From Knufia peltigerae (Eukaryota; Ascomycota; Eurotiomycetes; Chaetothyriales; Trichomeriaceae), in assembly GCA_030247855.1 (NCBI GenBank), contig JAPDRN010000009.1:310001-374000 (forward strand): 64,000 nucleotides of DNA, read 5' to 3'. The position numbers were made by a program, and so were the translations under genes. Positions 11,563 to 24,500 of the stretch are shown piece by piece. The notes below the pieces were generated by a model. That model searched no databases. It had not been told where the DNA came from and worked only from the letters and a program-made list of their open reading frames with translations. Position 1 is the first letter of the stretch. Every line of letters begins with the position of its first letter.

Positions 11563-12382
11563 CCTCAATGAATTGGGCTGCTCGCCCTCAGACCAAGGCT
11601 CGAACACTCATGCAATGGTAGGCTGACGTCGCCCAAGCGATTATTACGACGTAGCAAGTGTATGTGGCTGCGAAACAGGGGTGTTTATTCTCTGAGGGTT
11701 CGAGGCACTGGATGAGGTTGAAGTTGCGAGAAAATGTGCCACAAATTCAGAAGCCTGATCTGTTCTCTGTAGAGCTTCAGCAGAGCAGGTGTCGATGCTA
11801 TGTTGAAGTCCTGATTGTCGTGCTGAAAACAAGGAGGAGTTGTGGTTGTTGTTTGGTGGTCTTTGGTGGTGCTGGGTGCGCCCCCCATAGTGTTGTCATG
11901 CAAAAAAGGCCAATGTTTATCTTCCCGAACACTGACACCAACAACCACCACCAACTCCTGCTCCACCATCCACTTCCTTGCATGTGAACCACCAACAATT
12001 TGTTCCCAACTCGTGTTCGCGACATTGGAAGGTTGTTGTTATACGCAGAGCTTACCTTGTCCAATTTCAACCGCACCCTGAGAGAATAAAGGTCTGTGGT
12101 GACTGCGTTGTTCCGTCTCTCTTGCGCGGCGACGGCGCCTACCTCAAATGAACACACAATAACAGCAAGTGAGTTAATCACAAAAGGTCAGTTAAACCAC
12201 TGGTATCTGACATTCCTGTCCTGCCTATTGCCACGCTGTTAAATGATGCCTGCTGCCTACTGCCTTACGTGAATGCGCTCACCTTGCTAATGTATTCCGA
12301 CAGCCCTCTTAAACGTCCGACTAGAAAGAAACCTTCCTCTGCAAGGTTCCTCTCGATCCGACGAATCTTCTCACCTGGCACC
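11563..12382. other. Shared divergent promoter of nudF and the Stu2-type gene
   Basis: 820 bp between two divergent ATGs. It contains GT/TG-rich and CCA-rich stretches (about 11830-11975) and no supported gene. Confidence 0.6.
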
Positions 12383-15198
12383 ATGGCCGACCAAGAGCAA
12401 GACTATTCTCAGCTCCCGCTGCCTGAGCGGTTCGCACACAAGATATGGAAAGTGCGGAAGGAAGGGTACGAAGCCGCTGCAAAACAATTCGAACTCACTG
12501 GCGATGAGTCGGACCCCGCGTTCAGACCCTTCTTACAAGACCCGGCACTGTGGAAATCCGCTGCAGGAGACTCGAATGTTGCTGCTCAACAGGAAGGTCT
12601 TGGGGCACTGTGTGCTTTCTTGAAGTACGGAGGCCAACAAGCGGCGGTCAAGTCTCGCAATTACACTCTACAGCCCATTTATGAGAAAGGCTTATTATCA
12701 ACACGACCGCAAGCGAAAGCGAGTGCCCTCGAAGCACTGCTCCTGTACATCGAACTTGACAAGTCGGACCCAGTCATCGAGGAACTCCTGCCTGCCCTCT
12801 CTCACAAACAACCGAAAGTCATTGCCGCAACCCTCAACGCCATTACCGCTATTTTCCACAACTATGGTGTCAAAATTGTCGAGCCTAAGCCTGTGTTAAA
12901 AGCATTGCCGAAAGTGTTTGGGCATGCCGATAAGAATGTTCGAGCAGAGGCTCAGAATCTTACCGTTGAACTGTATCGGTGGCTGAAGGAGGCCATGAAG
13001 GCCATATTTTGGGGGGAATTGAAACCAGTGCAACAGCAAGACCTCGAAAAACTGTTTGAAAAAGTCAAAGAAGAGCCAGCACCCAAACAAGAACGTCTGA
13101 CGAGAGCGCAACAAGCCGCCCAAGCTTCCGCACCGGCAGCATCTGGTGGTGACTTTGCTGAAGATGAGGGTGGAGCTGAAGAAGAAGAGGTCGAAGTCGA
13201 TGCTTTTGATCTTGCAGAGCCCGTCGACGTCCACTCGAAGATACAGGGTAATTTCTATGAGATGATTGCTTCGACCAAGTGGAAAGAACGCAAAGAAGTT
13301 CTCGATACACTATTCGACAGTCTGAATACTCCGAGGATCAAAGAAGCACCCTTTGACGAGCTAATACGGGCTCTCGCGAAATGCATGAAAGACGCCAACA
13401 TTGCTGTCGTCACGGTTGCAGCCAATTGCGTGGAGAAATTAGCGCTGGGTCTGAAGAGAGGATTTGCGAGATACCGCTCGTCTATCATGTCTCCGATGAT
13501 GGACAGATTAAAGGAAAAGAAACAGTCAGTATCAGATGCTCTCGGTGCCGCTCTAGATGCAGTCTTCGCTTCGACTTCTTTATCAGATTGTCTTGAAGAG
13601 ACCTTGGGCTTTCTCCCGAACAAGAACCCCAATGTCAAGGCCGAGACCATCAAATTCCTCTCTAGATGTCTACGGACTACCCGCGACGTACCTTCAAAAG
13701 CCGAGCAGAAACTTATTGCAGATGCGGCGACCAAATTACTAACGGAGTCGAATGAGGCGATCCGGTCTGGAGGTGCAGAGATCCTGGGCATTCTGATGAA
13801 GATCATCGGAGAGCGCGGGATGAACCCATACCTTGATGGGCTAGATGATATACGCAAAGCCAAGATCAAGGAATTCTTCGACACCGCCGAAGTCAAGGCC
13901 AAGGAGAAGCCTAAGCCTGCGCCTGCGCCTGCGCCTGCAAAGTCAGCCCCTGGTGCTGGAAAGAAACCAATTGTTGGTGCAAAGAAGCCAGTGACCAAGA
14001 AGCCCTCTCCGACTGCTGCTCCAACGGTAGAAGACTCGGCGCCTCTTCAACCAAAGCCTACAGCTAAAGCGCTGCCCAAACCTGGCGGTCTGGCACGCCC
14101 TGGTCTAGCACAGCCGTCAACTCTGAAACTTGGAGGTCTCAAAAAGCCTGGAGCTGGTCCCATGCCGAGTGGCGTGGCAAGTCCTAGTCGACGCGTTATG
14201 TCTCCACCCATGAGCACAGATGATGAAGATGTTGCTGCCCCTTCCCCCTCCAAGTTTGGCATGGGTCGTGGCGGGCTTGCGGGACGGCCGCTGTCAAGAC
14301 CTGCTGTGGCCCCTCTGTCACCTCCATCGGCACCACCTCCGCTGACTGGTCTCTCGGCTATCGAACGTGCCGAGCTAGAAGAGTTACGAGCAGAAAAAGA
14401 ACGTCTAACTGCACTTAGCGACAGTCTCCGAAGCAGCAATGCCAAGCTGACCGCCGAGATCTCAGAACTGCAGAACCAAAACGCACAGTTAATAGAAGAC
14501 CATACAAGAGATGTGCTGCAGATCAAAGCAAAGGAGACTCAGCTCGTACGAGCACGAGGTGAGGTCGATGTACTAAAGGCTGAGGTTGAAAGCGTGCGGA
14601 AAGAAAGTGAACGATACAAGCGTGAAGTGTCCAGGTTGGGTCGGGAAAGCATTGGTCGAGAGCGAGAAGACTTGACGCGCGGACGAGTGGATGATGGTCC
14701 AAACTATGGCGTCGAAAGCGGCGGCATCTATGAAGACTCGACGATTCATCGCTACCCGGCCAACGGAAATGTTTCAAGACCTACGAGCAGCACTCTACAG
14801 AGAACAGGAAGCGCGGCAAGCTCGCAGGGTAGTCGAGCGCCCGGTACCAAACCTCGACCCCAGAGTGGCTATACTCTCAGTCCCAGCGAGGAGAAAGAGA
14901 ATGGTGGTCTTGATCCGATGGCTGCTAGGAGGAAGATGAGTCCACCTGTCAACAATATGGCGAATGGAAGTGGTCGAAGTAGTCCTCAACGACCTACCTT
15001 GGCAAGTAGGGAGGCCAGTGATGCTGGAAGTGTTGGATCTAGGGAACCTCGTGCAGAAGAGAACTGGAAGCGAGCAGCCGAGGTTACGAGCCAACTCAAG
15101 GCTAGAATCGAGGCTATGAAGGTGAGTGTTGTGTTGATGGCTTCTCGGCGGATTCTAACGTGTGACTGTAGGCACGACAAGGTTTGGCTCGACCTTAG
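12383..15198 (+). CDS. XMAP215/Stu2/AlpA family microtubule polymerase
   Basis: Microtubule-associated protein that binds tubulin through TOG domains at spindle pole bodies and plus ends. Exons 12383-15121 and 15172-15198 give 921 aa. The ATG at 12383 sits in ACCATGG; the open frame upstream starts with GTG and is leader. Residues about 10-240 and 275-515 are two HEAT-repeat TOG arrays, the two-TOG layout of fungal Stu2 proteins. A Pro/Ala/Lys-rich basic linker (about 515-650, including a PAPAPAPA run) is followed by a coiled coil (about 660-765; LEELRAEKERLTALSDSLRS) and a Ser-rich tail. The tiny last exon encodes ARQGLARP after LKARIEAMK. A. nidulans AlpA and yeast Stu2 are the known counterparts. 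Confidence 0.92.
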
Positions 15199-16467
15199 TT
15201 TCTGTTCGGAAGGCCAGATGGGTGTCCCTCTGTCTTGGGGTGCACTTATCGCGCTGGGATATTGAGATGCTTTGTCTTTTTGGATTGCAAGGCGTATGTC
15301 GAGACCAAAGCAGCTTCATGGCGCTTGGTATCGGCCCACGAAACCCTCACATTGTTCGGGAGTTTTCAACGCACGTGCTTGCAGCTTTGAATCTTGTATG
15401 AAGTTTTTCCCTTCGAGATACCACTTTTTGCTCTCTGCACTGTTTGGCTGCCTTGTGGGTTCTGGAGGTTTGCGTTTGCGATCAACGATGGCGAGATCGG
15501 GAGCGAGAAAGTCGCAGACACAGACGTACGAAAAGACTGGGCAGGCAAGGAAGGTCTGTTTGGTCAGGCAGGGGTTTCTCTTGAGTGCACTGACTCCGTA
15601 ATGTATATGGTACCTTTGGAAATGATGATGGTGATGAAACAGAGCTCTTCCCCATTTCTCCTTCTCTTACCTAACAAGGTAGTCACTTGTCTTGTTTAGG
15701 ATTGTTTCCTTTGTTTTCGTCGCTCAACATTGAGGCGTTGAGGACCTTTCGTCGAGGGACATGGTCGAGGGCCTAATCGAGCACGGGATACCTGTCGCGC
15801 CTTGCTCGTACCCATACCAGACTTGTCTCGTTCATTATCAGGGAATTACCCTGGGACGCTGCGGAGTATAGAGAGAGTTAACTTGCAGGCAAGCAGTAGC
15901 AACTGAAACAGTAGAAGTAGAAGGGAGAAAAGTTGGGAAAGTGGAAAGTTGACTAGAGAAAACTTTGGTATCATTCATTTCATTTTTGATTTGATAGTGT
16001 GGCTAACGAAATCTTTTATCCCAAGTCACCCGAGAGTATGAACCTCGGGAAAAGAACGCCCAGACCACTCAACCGTCCAGGGATTTTGTTTGTGTGTGTC
16101 GAGAGTCGTAACATGTAGCGGACCACCCTCCCAGGAAGGCATCTGCCGGCATGTCCTCACGCCTTTTGTTTTGCCCCATCTTCGATCTGGTGAACGGGGC
16201 AAATGATGATGACCCTGAAAACATCATAAAATAACAACCTTGCTTGTTGGAGACCACTTCTCACTCAACATGCGTGCCCTATTGGTATTGTATCGCTCCG
16301 TCCACCCACCAAGCACAGCAGGCAGAGCCTCTGCATCATTCCCGGGAAGTTGTGTATGGAGGGACACAGGCACCATCTCTGCTAAAGATCACAAAACACA
16401 CGCTCTTTTTCCCCACACTGCCATCGGGGTATGCCATTTTTTCTCTCTCAGTCAAAATTGATCAAAC
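15199..16467. other. Long convergent intergenic region
   Basis: About 1.27 kb between the 3' ends of the Stu2-type and eL8 genes. Open frames here are short and unconserved in appearance; much of it is probably 3' untranslated sequence. Confidence 0.55.
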
Positions 16468-17889
16468 TTAGATCTTGATGGCACTCTCGATGGCCTTTCT
16501 CTTCTTCTCCTGCTTGGCCACGGCCTTGGCACCCATGATACCGCCGCCCCAGTGTCGTCGGTGCTCCTCGTACTTCTTGGCGTACCCTTCGTTGACGGCG
16601 CCGACGAGCTTGCTCAGCTCGGCCTTGTCGTCACCCTTGACCTCGGTCAGGGCCAGGACGGCGGCGGTCTTCTTGTGGACGACCGTGCCGAGGCGGGCCT
16701 TGCCCTTGACGATGGCGTAGGGGACACCCATCTTGCGGCACAGGGCGGGCAGGAAGACGACGAGTTCGATGGGGTCGACGTCGTGGGCGATCAGGACGAG
16801 AGAGGCCTTCTTGGACTCGATCAGGCCGACGACGTGGTTGAGACCGAACTTGACGGCATATGGTTTCTGTTGTGACACACCCACACGTCAGCTGTCTTGT
16901 GACCTCCCTTCCACGAACCCACAGGGCCCGCAGGCTGTATAATGGTGACAAAAAACCCAAAAAAAGACATACCTTGGAAACATCCTCCTTCTTCTTGCCC
17001 TCTTGGACGGCGGTGGCTTCCTGGTGAAGACGCTCCTTCTTTTGAGCCTTGCTCTCAGGTCGGTACTTGTTCAAGAGCTTGAACGTCTGGGCGGCCGTGT
17101 TTCGGTCGAGGGTGTTTGAGAACTGGGAGATGGCAGGGGGGACCTTGAGACGCATGTTGAGGATCTTCTTTTGGCGTTGAAGACGGACATATTCTGGCCA
17201 CCTACAGAAGACCGTCAGTATGAAAGATCCCATTTTGTTCCTTCTCCAGGTGAATAACTCACTTCACCATGCGCGACAGGTTGCGCTTGGGCTGGATGTC
17301 CTGGCCAATGCCGAAGTTTCGTGGTCGCTTCTCGAGGAGAGGGTTCTTGACCCGAAAGTTAGCAAAGCGTGAAAAAAAAACTCCTTCTGGGAGACGGTTG
17401 AGAACTCACCTTGGCAGCCTTCTTCGTGGAACCGGCCTTCCCTTGAGGGAAGGGCGCGGGCGCGGGCTTCTTTCCTTTGGGTGGCTATCATTGAGAAAAA
17501 AAGAGAGATCATCAGCACAAATTGTTCATGTTGTTTTTTCTTTCTACTAATGATCCAAATCTTTTTTTGACTCTAAGGAGGACCTGGCGAAGAGAGAGGC
17601 GACAAAATGTGTTGCTACACACACAAAGTTGATTGCCATCTCAGTTCGCCAGAATCTCCAGCCAGTTGTCTTCACCAAAACAATGGTTGTCGTGTGTGTG
17701 CGCCGGCATCGCTGAGGTCTCAATCAAGAGTTCAAAAGAATGCGCGCGTACACACACACATACATCCATGGTCGGCGGCATTCTTCGAACGCAACGTTCC
17801 AGAGTGACTTGCTACAGCAACTCGGTGTGTGCATCGATAGAGAGACAGAGAGAGAGAGGGCGTGGTCTGAATCGTTTCTAGCTTACCAT
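16468..17889 (-). CDS. rpl8: 60S ribosomal protein eL8 (L7Ae family; yeast Rpl8)
   Basis: Structural protein of the large ribosomal subunit. Five exons on the minus strand: 17887-17889 (only ATG), 17410-17484, 17263-17345, 16973-17201, 16468-16866; 262 aa. Conserved blocks appear in order: PPKGKKPAPAP, NPLLEKRPRNFGIGQDIQPK, RNLSRMVKWPEYVRLQRQKK, TLDRNTAAQTFKLLNKYRPE, then the L7Ae RNA-binding core KPYAVKFGLNHVVGLIE, LVLIAHDVDPIELVVFLPAL, CRKMGVPYAIVKGKARLG and HWGGGIMG. Introns are 402, 64, 61 and 106 bp. The start-codon-only exon is forced: the frame before PPKGKK has no ATG, and AAAATG/GTAAGC lies 402 bp upstream. A perfect TCACGTGA lies about 167 bp before the ATG. The exons are G/C-biased at third positions, as expected of a highly expressed gene. 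Confidence 0.95.
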
Positions 17890-18522
17890 TTTGTGTGAAA
17901 GGGAGTTTCGTGGACGGTGTGGGCAAGGAGAGAGGCCTTTGAGAATGATGCGAACAATTCAATTCCGCAAATTCAAAGATCGCAAAATGTCTTGAGTGTG
18001 GAAGAAGGCCGTAGTCCTGAATTGGACTGGTGGGGCTTGGCGCGAAAAACATCGTTCACGTGACCCTTTGCCGATATTTCTTATTCCGGCCCTGACCCCC
18101 TTAGATAAGGTAGTTAGTTACAGTTAGTACGAAGGAAGACGAGGCAGAGTGTCAGGTTTGCTGCTACATACTAGACTACAGATGTATAGAAACGATCTTG
18201 GAGTTTTCATAGTTTATTGAGAGGCTCTTCTATTGATATGGGCGATTCAAGAAATGGGGAAAGCAATGAGAAACGAGATCTGCACATCTCGTTCCTACAA
18301 GTCTCCTTTGTATTCATGCTGCTACTCGTAGACCATGCCAGTGGTCTTAAATAACCATCCTCGCACTTTTCAAACACCCGCTTGTGCCTTTCTAACCAGT
18401 GCAAATATTGTTGCCACCTCTCTGGTGGACTTTCCGAACGAACGCCCTGACCACACATCGACACCGATAAAAATGCTATTTAAGTGTCACAACAACCCCC
18501 TTTCATCACTCTAAAATTGCAC
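17890..18522. other. Promoter region of eL8 and 3' flank of the HECT gene
   Basis: 633 bp without a gene, containing the TCACGTGA site at 18056-18063. Confidence 0.6.
18056..18063. promoter_or_regulatory. TCACGTGA E-box upstream of eL8
   Basis: A perfect 8-bp palindrome with a CACGTG core, about 167 bp before the eL8 ATG. This is the consensus for Cbf1-type bHLH proteins, which are known to bind ribosomal protein promoters in Candida albicans; use here is inferred. Confidence 0.5.
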
Positions 18523-21500
18523 TCATGCAAAGCCGAAGTAATCCGCACCAAGGTTGATGGCTGTCATCAAGCTACTCTTGAGCGTGTCGTAATCATCGTA
18601 AGCCGGTAGATCAAGCTGATTGAAACAAGTATGGCTGGTAGGAAGGCGGTTCTGACTGGGGTCCCTAGGAAAGTAGTTAGCACCTGCGAGGAAGTATACG
18701 ACAGTGGATGACTTACTTGTGAATGCTGAACAAGGTGTTTCCTTGCATTCCTTCCAGGTCTTTGAAGCCATTGAGAGGGACCTTGCTCGTGCCAGTTACG
18801 AATTGAAGCAATTTCGCTCGCTCTTCATTGCTCATCCCACGAACAATTCGCCAAAACCAAGTGATTTGTGCACTATTCGCTGTGTAGTTATGATACTCGG
18901 TGTGAGCGCGCCAATCATCCACATCGACTTCAGGTAAACCAGAAATCAATAGTTCTAGTTCTTGCTCATCAAAGATTGCAACCAGTTCAGCGGGAATGAT
19001 ATCATGGAAACCTCGAACGAAGTTTTCGAGCTGCTCTGAGACCGAAGTTGTGAGACGATAGCGGACTTGAGCATTGACATATTCTCGCTTGTTCTCGTCG
19101 GTGACGGGGATGTTTCTTCCGTTTGGGATCAAATCGACCACTTTCTCCTCACCAAACTGTTCTTCAATAACGGAGAAATCCTCGGTGATGACATCAGTGA
19201 TGTCGTTTTCGAGGATCCAGACAAGACTCTTGTAGTAGTCGAGGTCCATTGACTCGAGATCCTTGAGGTTGGGTTCTTTTCCAAGAAGTCGTTTGTAGAC
19301 TGCTCTGCTAAAGTGAGCATCAAGTACACGACCTTCGTGAAGTGCTTTGCCGATGATACGACCAATAAACTTGAAGTACAGAAGATGTTCACCATTGATC
19401 CAGCTGAGAGGATTGGGATGGAATGTAGTACGATCTGAGGCGACTGGTTGCCACAGAGCCCAGTCAGGGTTGAACATGCCACGAGCGAGCACTTGAAACC
19501 ATTCTCGGGAAACACCTCCTGCGTCCACACCTTCTTCACCATTGAATCGAATGTTCAATTTGCCATATTTCATCTCATCGGCAGTCTTGTAATACAAGGC
19601 TTTGTAAGAGTCCTGGAAAACCTGGTCACGACGAACATTGAGTTGTAACGGTGGCTGAATGTGGCGCTGTTGATGGAGGCGAGAATGGATCTGTTTAGTG
19701 AAATAGGTGCGTTTGTTGTCAAAGTCCAGTACCTTTGAGTTCTTTACTAACAAGCTGAAACTGCCATTGCCCTGCATCAGTCTCGGTGACTGGCGGATGA
19801 TGTCATTTAGGATTTTGCGATGCTCTGTGGTGAAATTGAAGAACAGCTCTTGAACTTCGTCCATGGTTTCGGGCGCTGGACTTCCAGGGAGTTGCTCGCG
19901 TACTTGTCGAGCCAACGCCGAATCCTTAAGAGAGGTATTTTTGCAAACAACCATGAGTGACTCGATAAGAGGTAGAAGCATTGTTGCAAAGCCGGTAATG
20001 TTGTCCTTGTCTTGAATTGTGGTAAGACACTCGCTCAGTTTGTTCCACAATGGTCGCAGGGAAAGAGTGTCGTAAGAAGTTGTAAGAATGCTCTTGGAAA
20101 CACTCTTGTCGTCCGTCCCCTCCGCGTCTGTCTTTGCCGCAGAGAGATAATCCAATGCTTGAAGAACTCGTAAGAGTTTAACTTGATCAGATCCTCCGTG
20201 GGAAAACTTGATTGAAGACACTGCCTGAAGATCTGTAATTGACTGAGCATCCTTCAATTGAGGCAGGAGCTCCTCGAGATCTGTCCAGATTGACTGCGAC
20301 AGATGTTTGACATGGCTGATCAATTCTTTGCTAAAGACGACTGCCGTGTTGGGAATGCACGAAAGGCTCCAGAGTGTCTCCAGCGTTGAGTGGAAAGTGT
20401 CGCTATTGCACTCTGGCGCCACGAAAATTCTCACAATGAGCTGGAGATTGTGCTCTGAAATGACTGGTGGCTCGAATGGTTTTTTCGACTTTGCTTCCTC
20501 ACTGTTCAGATCATCATTGAGGTCTGGTGTTTGAGTTTGCGGGATTGCGGCACTTGCAGTTGTGGGCTCGTTGTTTGCTGGAGTCATAGCTGGAGCATCC
20601 CTGATTTCGACATCTCGAACTTCACCGCTTTGTGGATCGTGAGCCTGTTCCACAGACGCGGGGGGTTCATTGGTTTGATCCTTCTGAGCAGGCTCTCCAT
20701 CTTCCGACGTTTTCTCCTCCTTATCTTTGCGTAGCAGTACTGCCAATGGTTTGGTGACAGAAGAGAGAAGTTCCGCCAAAAACTGTAGGCAGCTGGAACT
20801 CTCTACGATCAACTTGCGGTCCAGGAGACCTATCAAGTCATTCAGAGGATATTTGACTGTCTTCGTTGACTTGGCTTTCTCCTTGCCCTTCTTTGAGGAT
20901 TGGCTGACATCAATCTCACGGAGGAAGATGGTTCGAGTGTGTACGCTGTTCTGACAGAGTTGTTGCAACGCTGACAAGCATTGCTGCACAACGACAAGAG
21001 GAGTCACATTCTCTGCAAGACCACCACCAGGCTGCACCGACAAAGTTCGCTTCAGTGGTTGTGGGGTCTTCTGTCCCTGAGGGGCTTTGGCACGCAGGGA
21101 GAGATTTGCCAGACTCCGTTCCACAGCACCCACATCCGTCGAACCTTCCTTGAGAACCACCAGCAAAAGGTTGATAACCTCGAAGCGAGTCTGACGATTA
21201 CCACAAATGTTTCGGAGGATGTGCCAAAGATTGGTACGCAATGATCCTTGCTGTGGAATGAACATTAGGCGTAGAAGAGTTGCCACGCCGGATTTGTCAA
21301 CCATTTGCACAATAAATCGCTTGTTGTCACGCTGAGCTCCATCCCCAGGTCCTCTGCCGTCGCGTCCTTCGCGATCACCGACGTTAGGATAGTGGAAAAG
21401 GCGCCTGGCATGAGCGCGACCCTCGGCTGCATGTCTGGGGTCAAGCTGGCGCAAGATCTCAGGTGGTTGTTCAGCAAGGATGACCCGTCGAAAAGCCGGA

Positions 21501-24500
21501 TCCAAAGTCGCAAGAAACGTGTCATTGTCCATTTCTTCTACCTGTGGCATGGCTCCAGCGCCGCCAGCAGCTTGTCGTCGAGCTGCTTCCCTCTCGCGTC
21601 GGCGCTGAGCATGGGCTTCTTGTTGTCGCAGTTCTTCTCGAATCTCCTCAGGAAGAGCATTCAGGAAGTCTGGGTCGATGACTGTGGACTCATCACCTTG
21701 CTCGCGTGCCTGGTCGCGTCGTAAGGCGTACTGTTGCATGACAACCTCTTCTCGCAATTCTTCGGGCAAAGCCTCAAGATAGTCGGTGTCAATGTCGAGG
21801 CCGGTAATGTCGAGTTCGCGACCTCGAATGTTGAAGTAGACGCGAGGTTGTGACTGAGAACGTTCGCCCTCGGCAGGTTGTTCTGGAAGCCTCGTTTCGG
21901 TGCCCTGAACATCTTCCATTGGCTCAGTGTCGCCATCATCATGGTCTGAGATGCTTTCGTCCTGTCCTCGTGCGGCAGTAATGGCTTCTTCAGCTCGCAA
22001 GCGTTCTTCTTCAGCTTTCGCTGCAGCCTCACGCTCTTCTTCCTCCTTCTGACGTCGCTCTTCTTCGAGACGCCGTCGTTCCATCTCTTCACGTTCTGCT
22101 TTCTGTTCTTCTTCACGCTTGCGTCGGCGTTCTTTCTCCTCTTCTTGAGCAAGAGGGACCAAAAGAGACGTGATGAGTACTTGAACACGTTGGACTTTAT
22201 CAACATAGGTGTTGCCAAAAAGAAGACGAGCTTCTTCTTGCCATCTCGTCATGGTGAGGGCTGGGACAAAATTATGGAGACGAATCGAATTTTCTCGACC
22301 GTGATGGCGAGGTGCCATACCTGACGTGGCTGGTCGCAAGACATTTTGAATATCTGGAAGTGGTCCGGTCAACTGAAATTGAATCCGACCCTCTGCGTCA
22401 CGATTATCACGATGCAATCCGACGCGCATAAGAAGGTCTTCGATCATTCCCCCATGGGATCCCGTTTCGATCGTGTCTCCTTGACGAATGATGGCCTGCA
22501 AAGGAGTGGCGCCGAAAAGGGGAAACCCTGGCATGCCAGAAACGGTATCCATTCCAGGGGCCACGAGGAAGTTGGGTCCAAGTAGGTCAATACGTCGCGA
22601 ATGAGAATGATCCTGTTGAGGTCGTCTCAAGAGAGGGTTCGTGCCGTCATCCATCCCAGGTCGACCATGTTGTGATAAACGACCAGGGCGGCCCATAGCC
22701 ATTAGGTCTTCCCGACCTCCGATTCGACGGCCCATGAAGCTGGACAAATGGGTGGAATTACGAAAATGTCGCGAGCGTGGACGTGCATGCGGAAAGTGCG
22801 CTTCCCAGATGACGCGCTCGCCGTCAGCTCCTGCGTCGGCCAAGAAATTGTCGAAATCGCCGTAGTCCATGTCGTCGTTCTCGTCCATTTCGTCAGCATC
22901 TTCGACGTCTTCATCGTCTTCGTCCTCGTCGTCAGGATCCCCATTGTCGGCAGCTGGGACTATAAGATCGGCCGGGATATGGTGGGTGTGACCGGATGGC
23001 TCTTCCATGTCGTGGTGTTCAAGGACGCGAAGGAGGTCACTGATGACTCCTTGATCAGAGGGGTCACCGTGTCCTTCGAGCGGCATCTCGTCGGCATCGA
23101 AACGGATCTCTTGTTCTTCAACTTCACTATCTCCATCTTCGTCGTCTTCCTCATCCTCCCACTCGCCTTCGTCGCCATGTATGTCATTGAGGCTATCGTT
23201 TTCATCGTCACCAGTGATCTCGCCCCCATGTACGTCGTCATCTTCTTCGACCATGATCTCTTCGTCATCATCATCGTCCTCTTCGTCGTCTGTATCCTCG
23301 TCGTCTTCTCCGTCTTCGTTCTCGTCATCTGTATCTATATCCATGTGAGGATTGTTGACGACAAATTCAATGTCCATAGGAACATCGCCAGGGAGACCCT
23401 CGATTTCACCCTCAGGGGGCATGTCGTTGTCAAGTTCTTCATCACTGACTGCCTCATCGTCGTTGGGTCCGCCAACGCCGTCGTCATATTCCATCTCGTC
23501 ATCGTATTCCTCTTCGTACATCTCTTCATCGTCCTCTTCCTCTTCGTCTTCGGAATCCGAGTCCGACTCATGATCTCCATCTAACATACCCAAGGCGGAA
23601 TTACTGAAGAGATCCGGAGTGTCCTCACGATACTCTTCGACGTCAGACACAGACGATGCTGAAGATATAAGATCTTCTTCAGTGCTTGAGCTTACGGAGT
23701 TGACGAAGTCAGGTTCGGTGAGACTGAGAGTTGTGGCAAGTGCGGTTAGTTCCTGCAGAGGTCGGAGTATGAATTTGACGACTCTTTTGGACCCGGGGAA
23801 TGACAAGTCTATCTCCGCAAGTGAGCTCGTCAAGACCGCTGTGAGGTTCTTTTCGAACATCATTCGTGCAAGAGCCTTGTAGGATGGGTTTTGAGACCCG
23901 GCAGACCCATCAGGTACGGCTGGTTTCGTCAGAAGTCGGTTGAACATGTCTGCGAGACATAGTAGTTTGCTATACTTAGCCTGCCGAGAGTCACTAGATG
24001 AGATAGCGTCCTTGTATGATTTCATGGCATGCTCCAGAGCAAAACGCCTCACATATTGAAGTTCTGGTTCGTCGTTTGCATCATCAACTTGCGGGGGTGC
24101 TGAATAACGCGGCGACGGGGCTATCGCGCCAAATTCTCCGGTTTTGGAGCACAATGCTACTATCACTTTGATTGCCCACTCGCTGGTCAACGACTTTTTC
24201 TTGAACACGAGCGAGTCTTCCTTGTCAACATAACCGGAAGGGATCAGACTATCCAGAAAATAGTTGAGAACGTTGGCCCGAGGTTTCGAAGGCGTCGCCG
24301 CCTTCGGGTCCGCTTTTTGATTGAAAGTGATGAATTCAACCTTGGTACGATTGTAACAATGTAACAGCTCGGATAAGCTGTACATCAAGAAGCACCGGTA
24401 GGAGAAGATGGGGTGTTCTACGAGTTTGAACTTCGGCTTTTCGGCTTTTGACGGTGCTTGAGGCAAGGGCGTAGAGACTTCGGACGTCTCTTGTGGAGAT

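Noticed and set aside
13255..13998. 247-codon minus-strand open frame opposite the Stu2-type gene
   Set aside because: Shadow of a conserved TOG-domain coding region.
17485..17886. Possible snoRNA inside the long first intron of eL8
   Set aside because: A TGATGA-like C box is visible but only about 30 bases before the acceptor, and no properly placed C/D pair or long stem was found by eye.
22748..23584. 278-codon plus-strand open frame inside the HECT gene
   Set aside because: Antisense shadow of the Asp/Glu tract; composition is dictated by the sense codons and no domain is seen.
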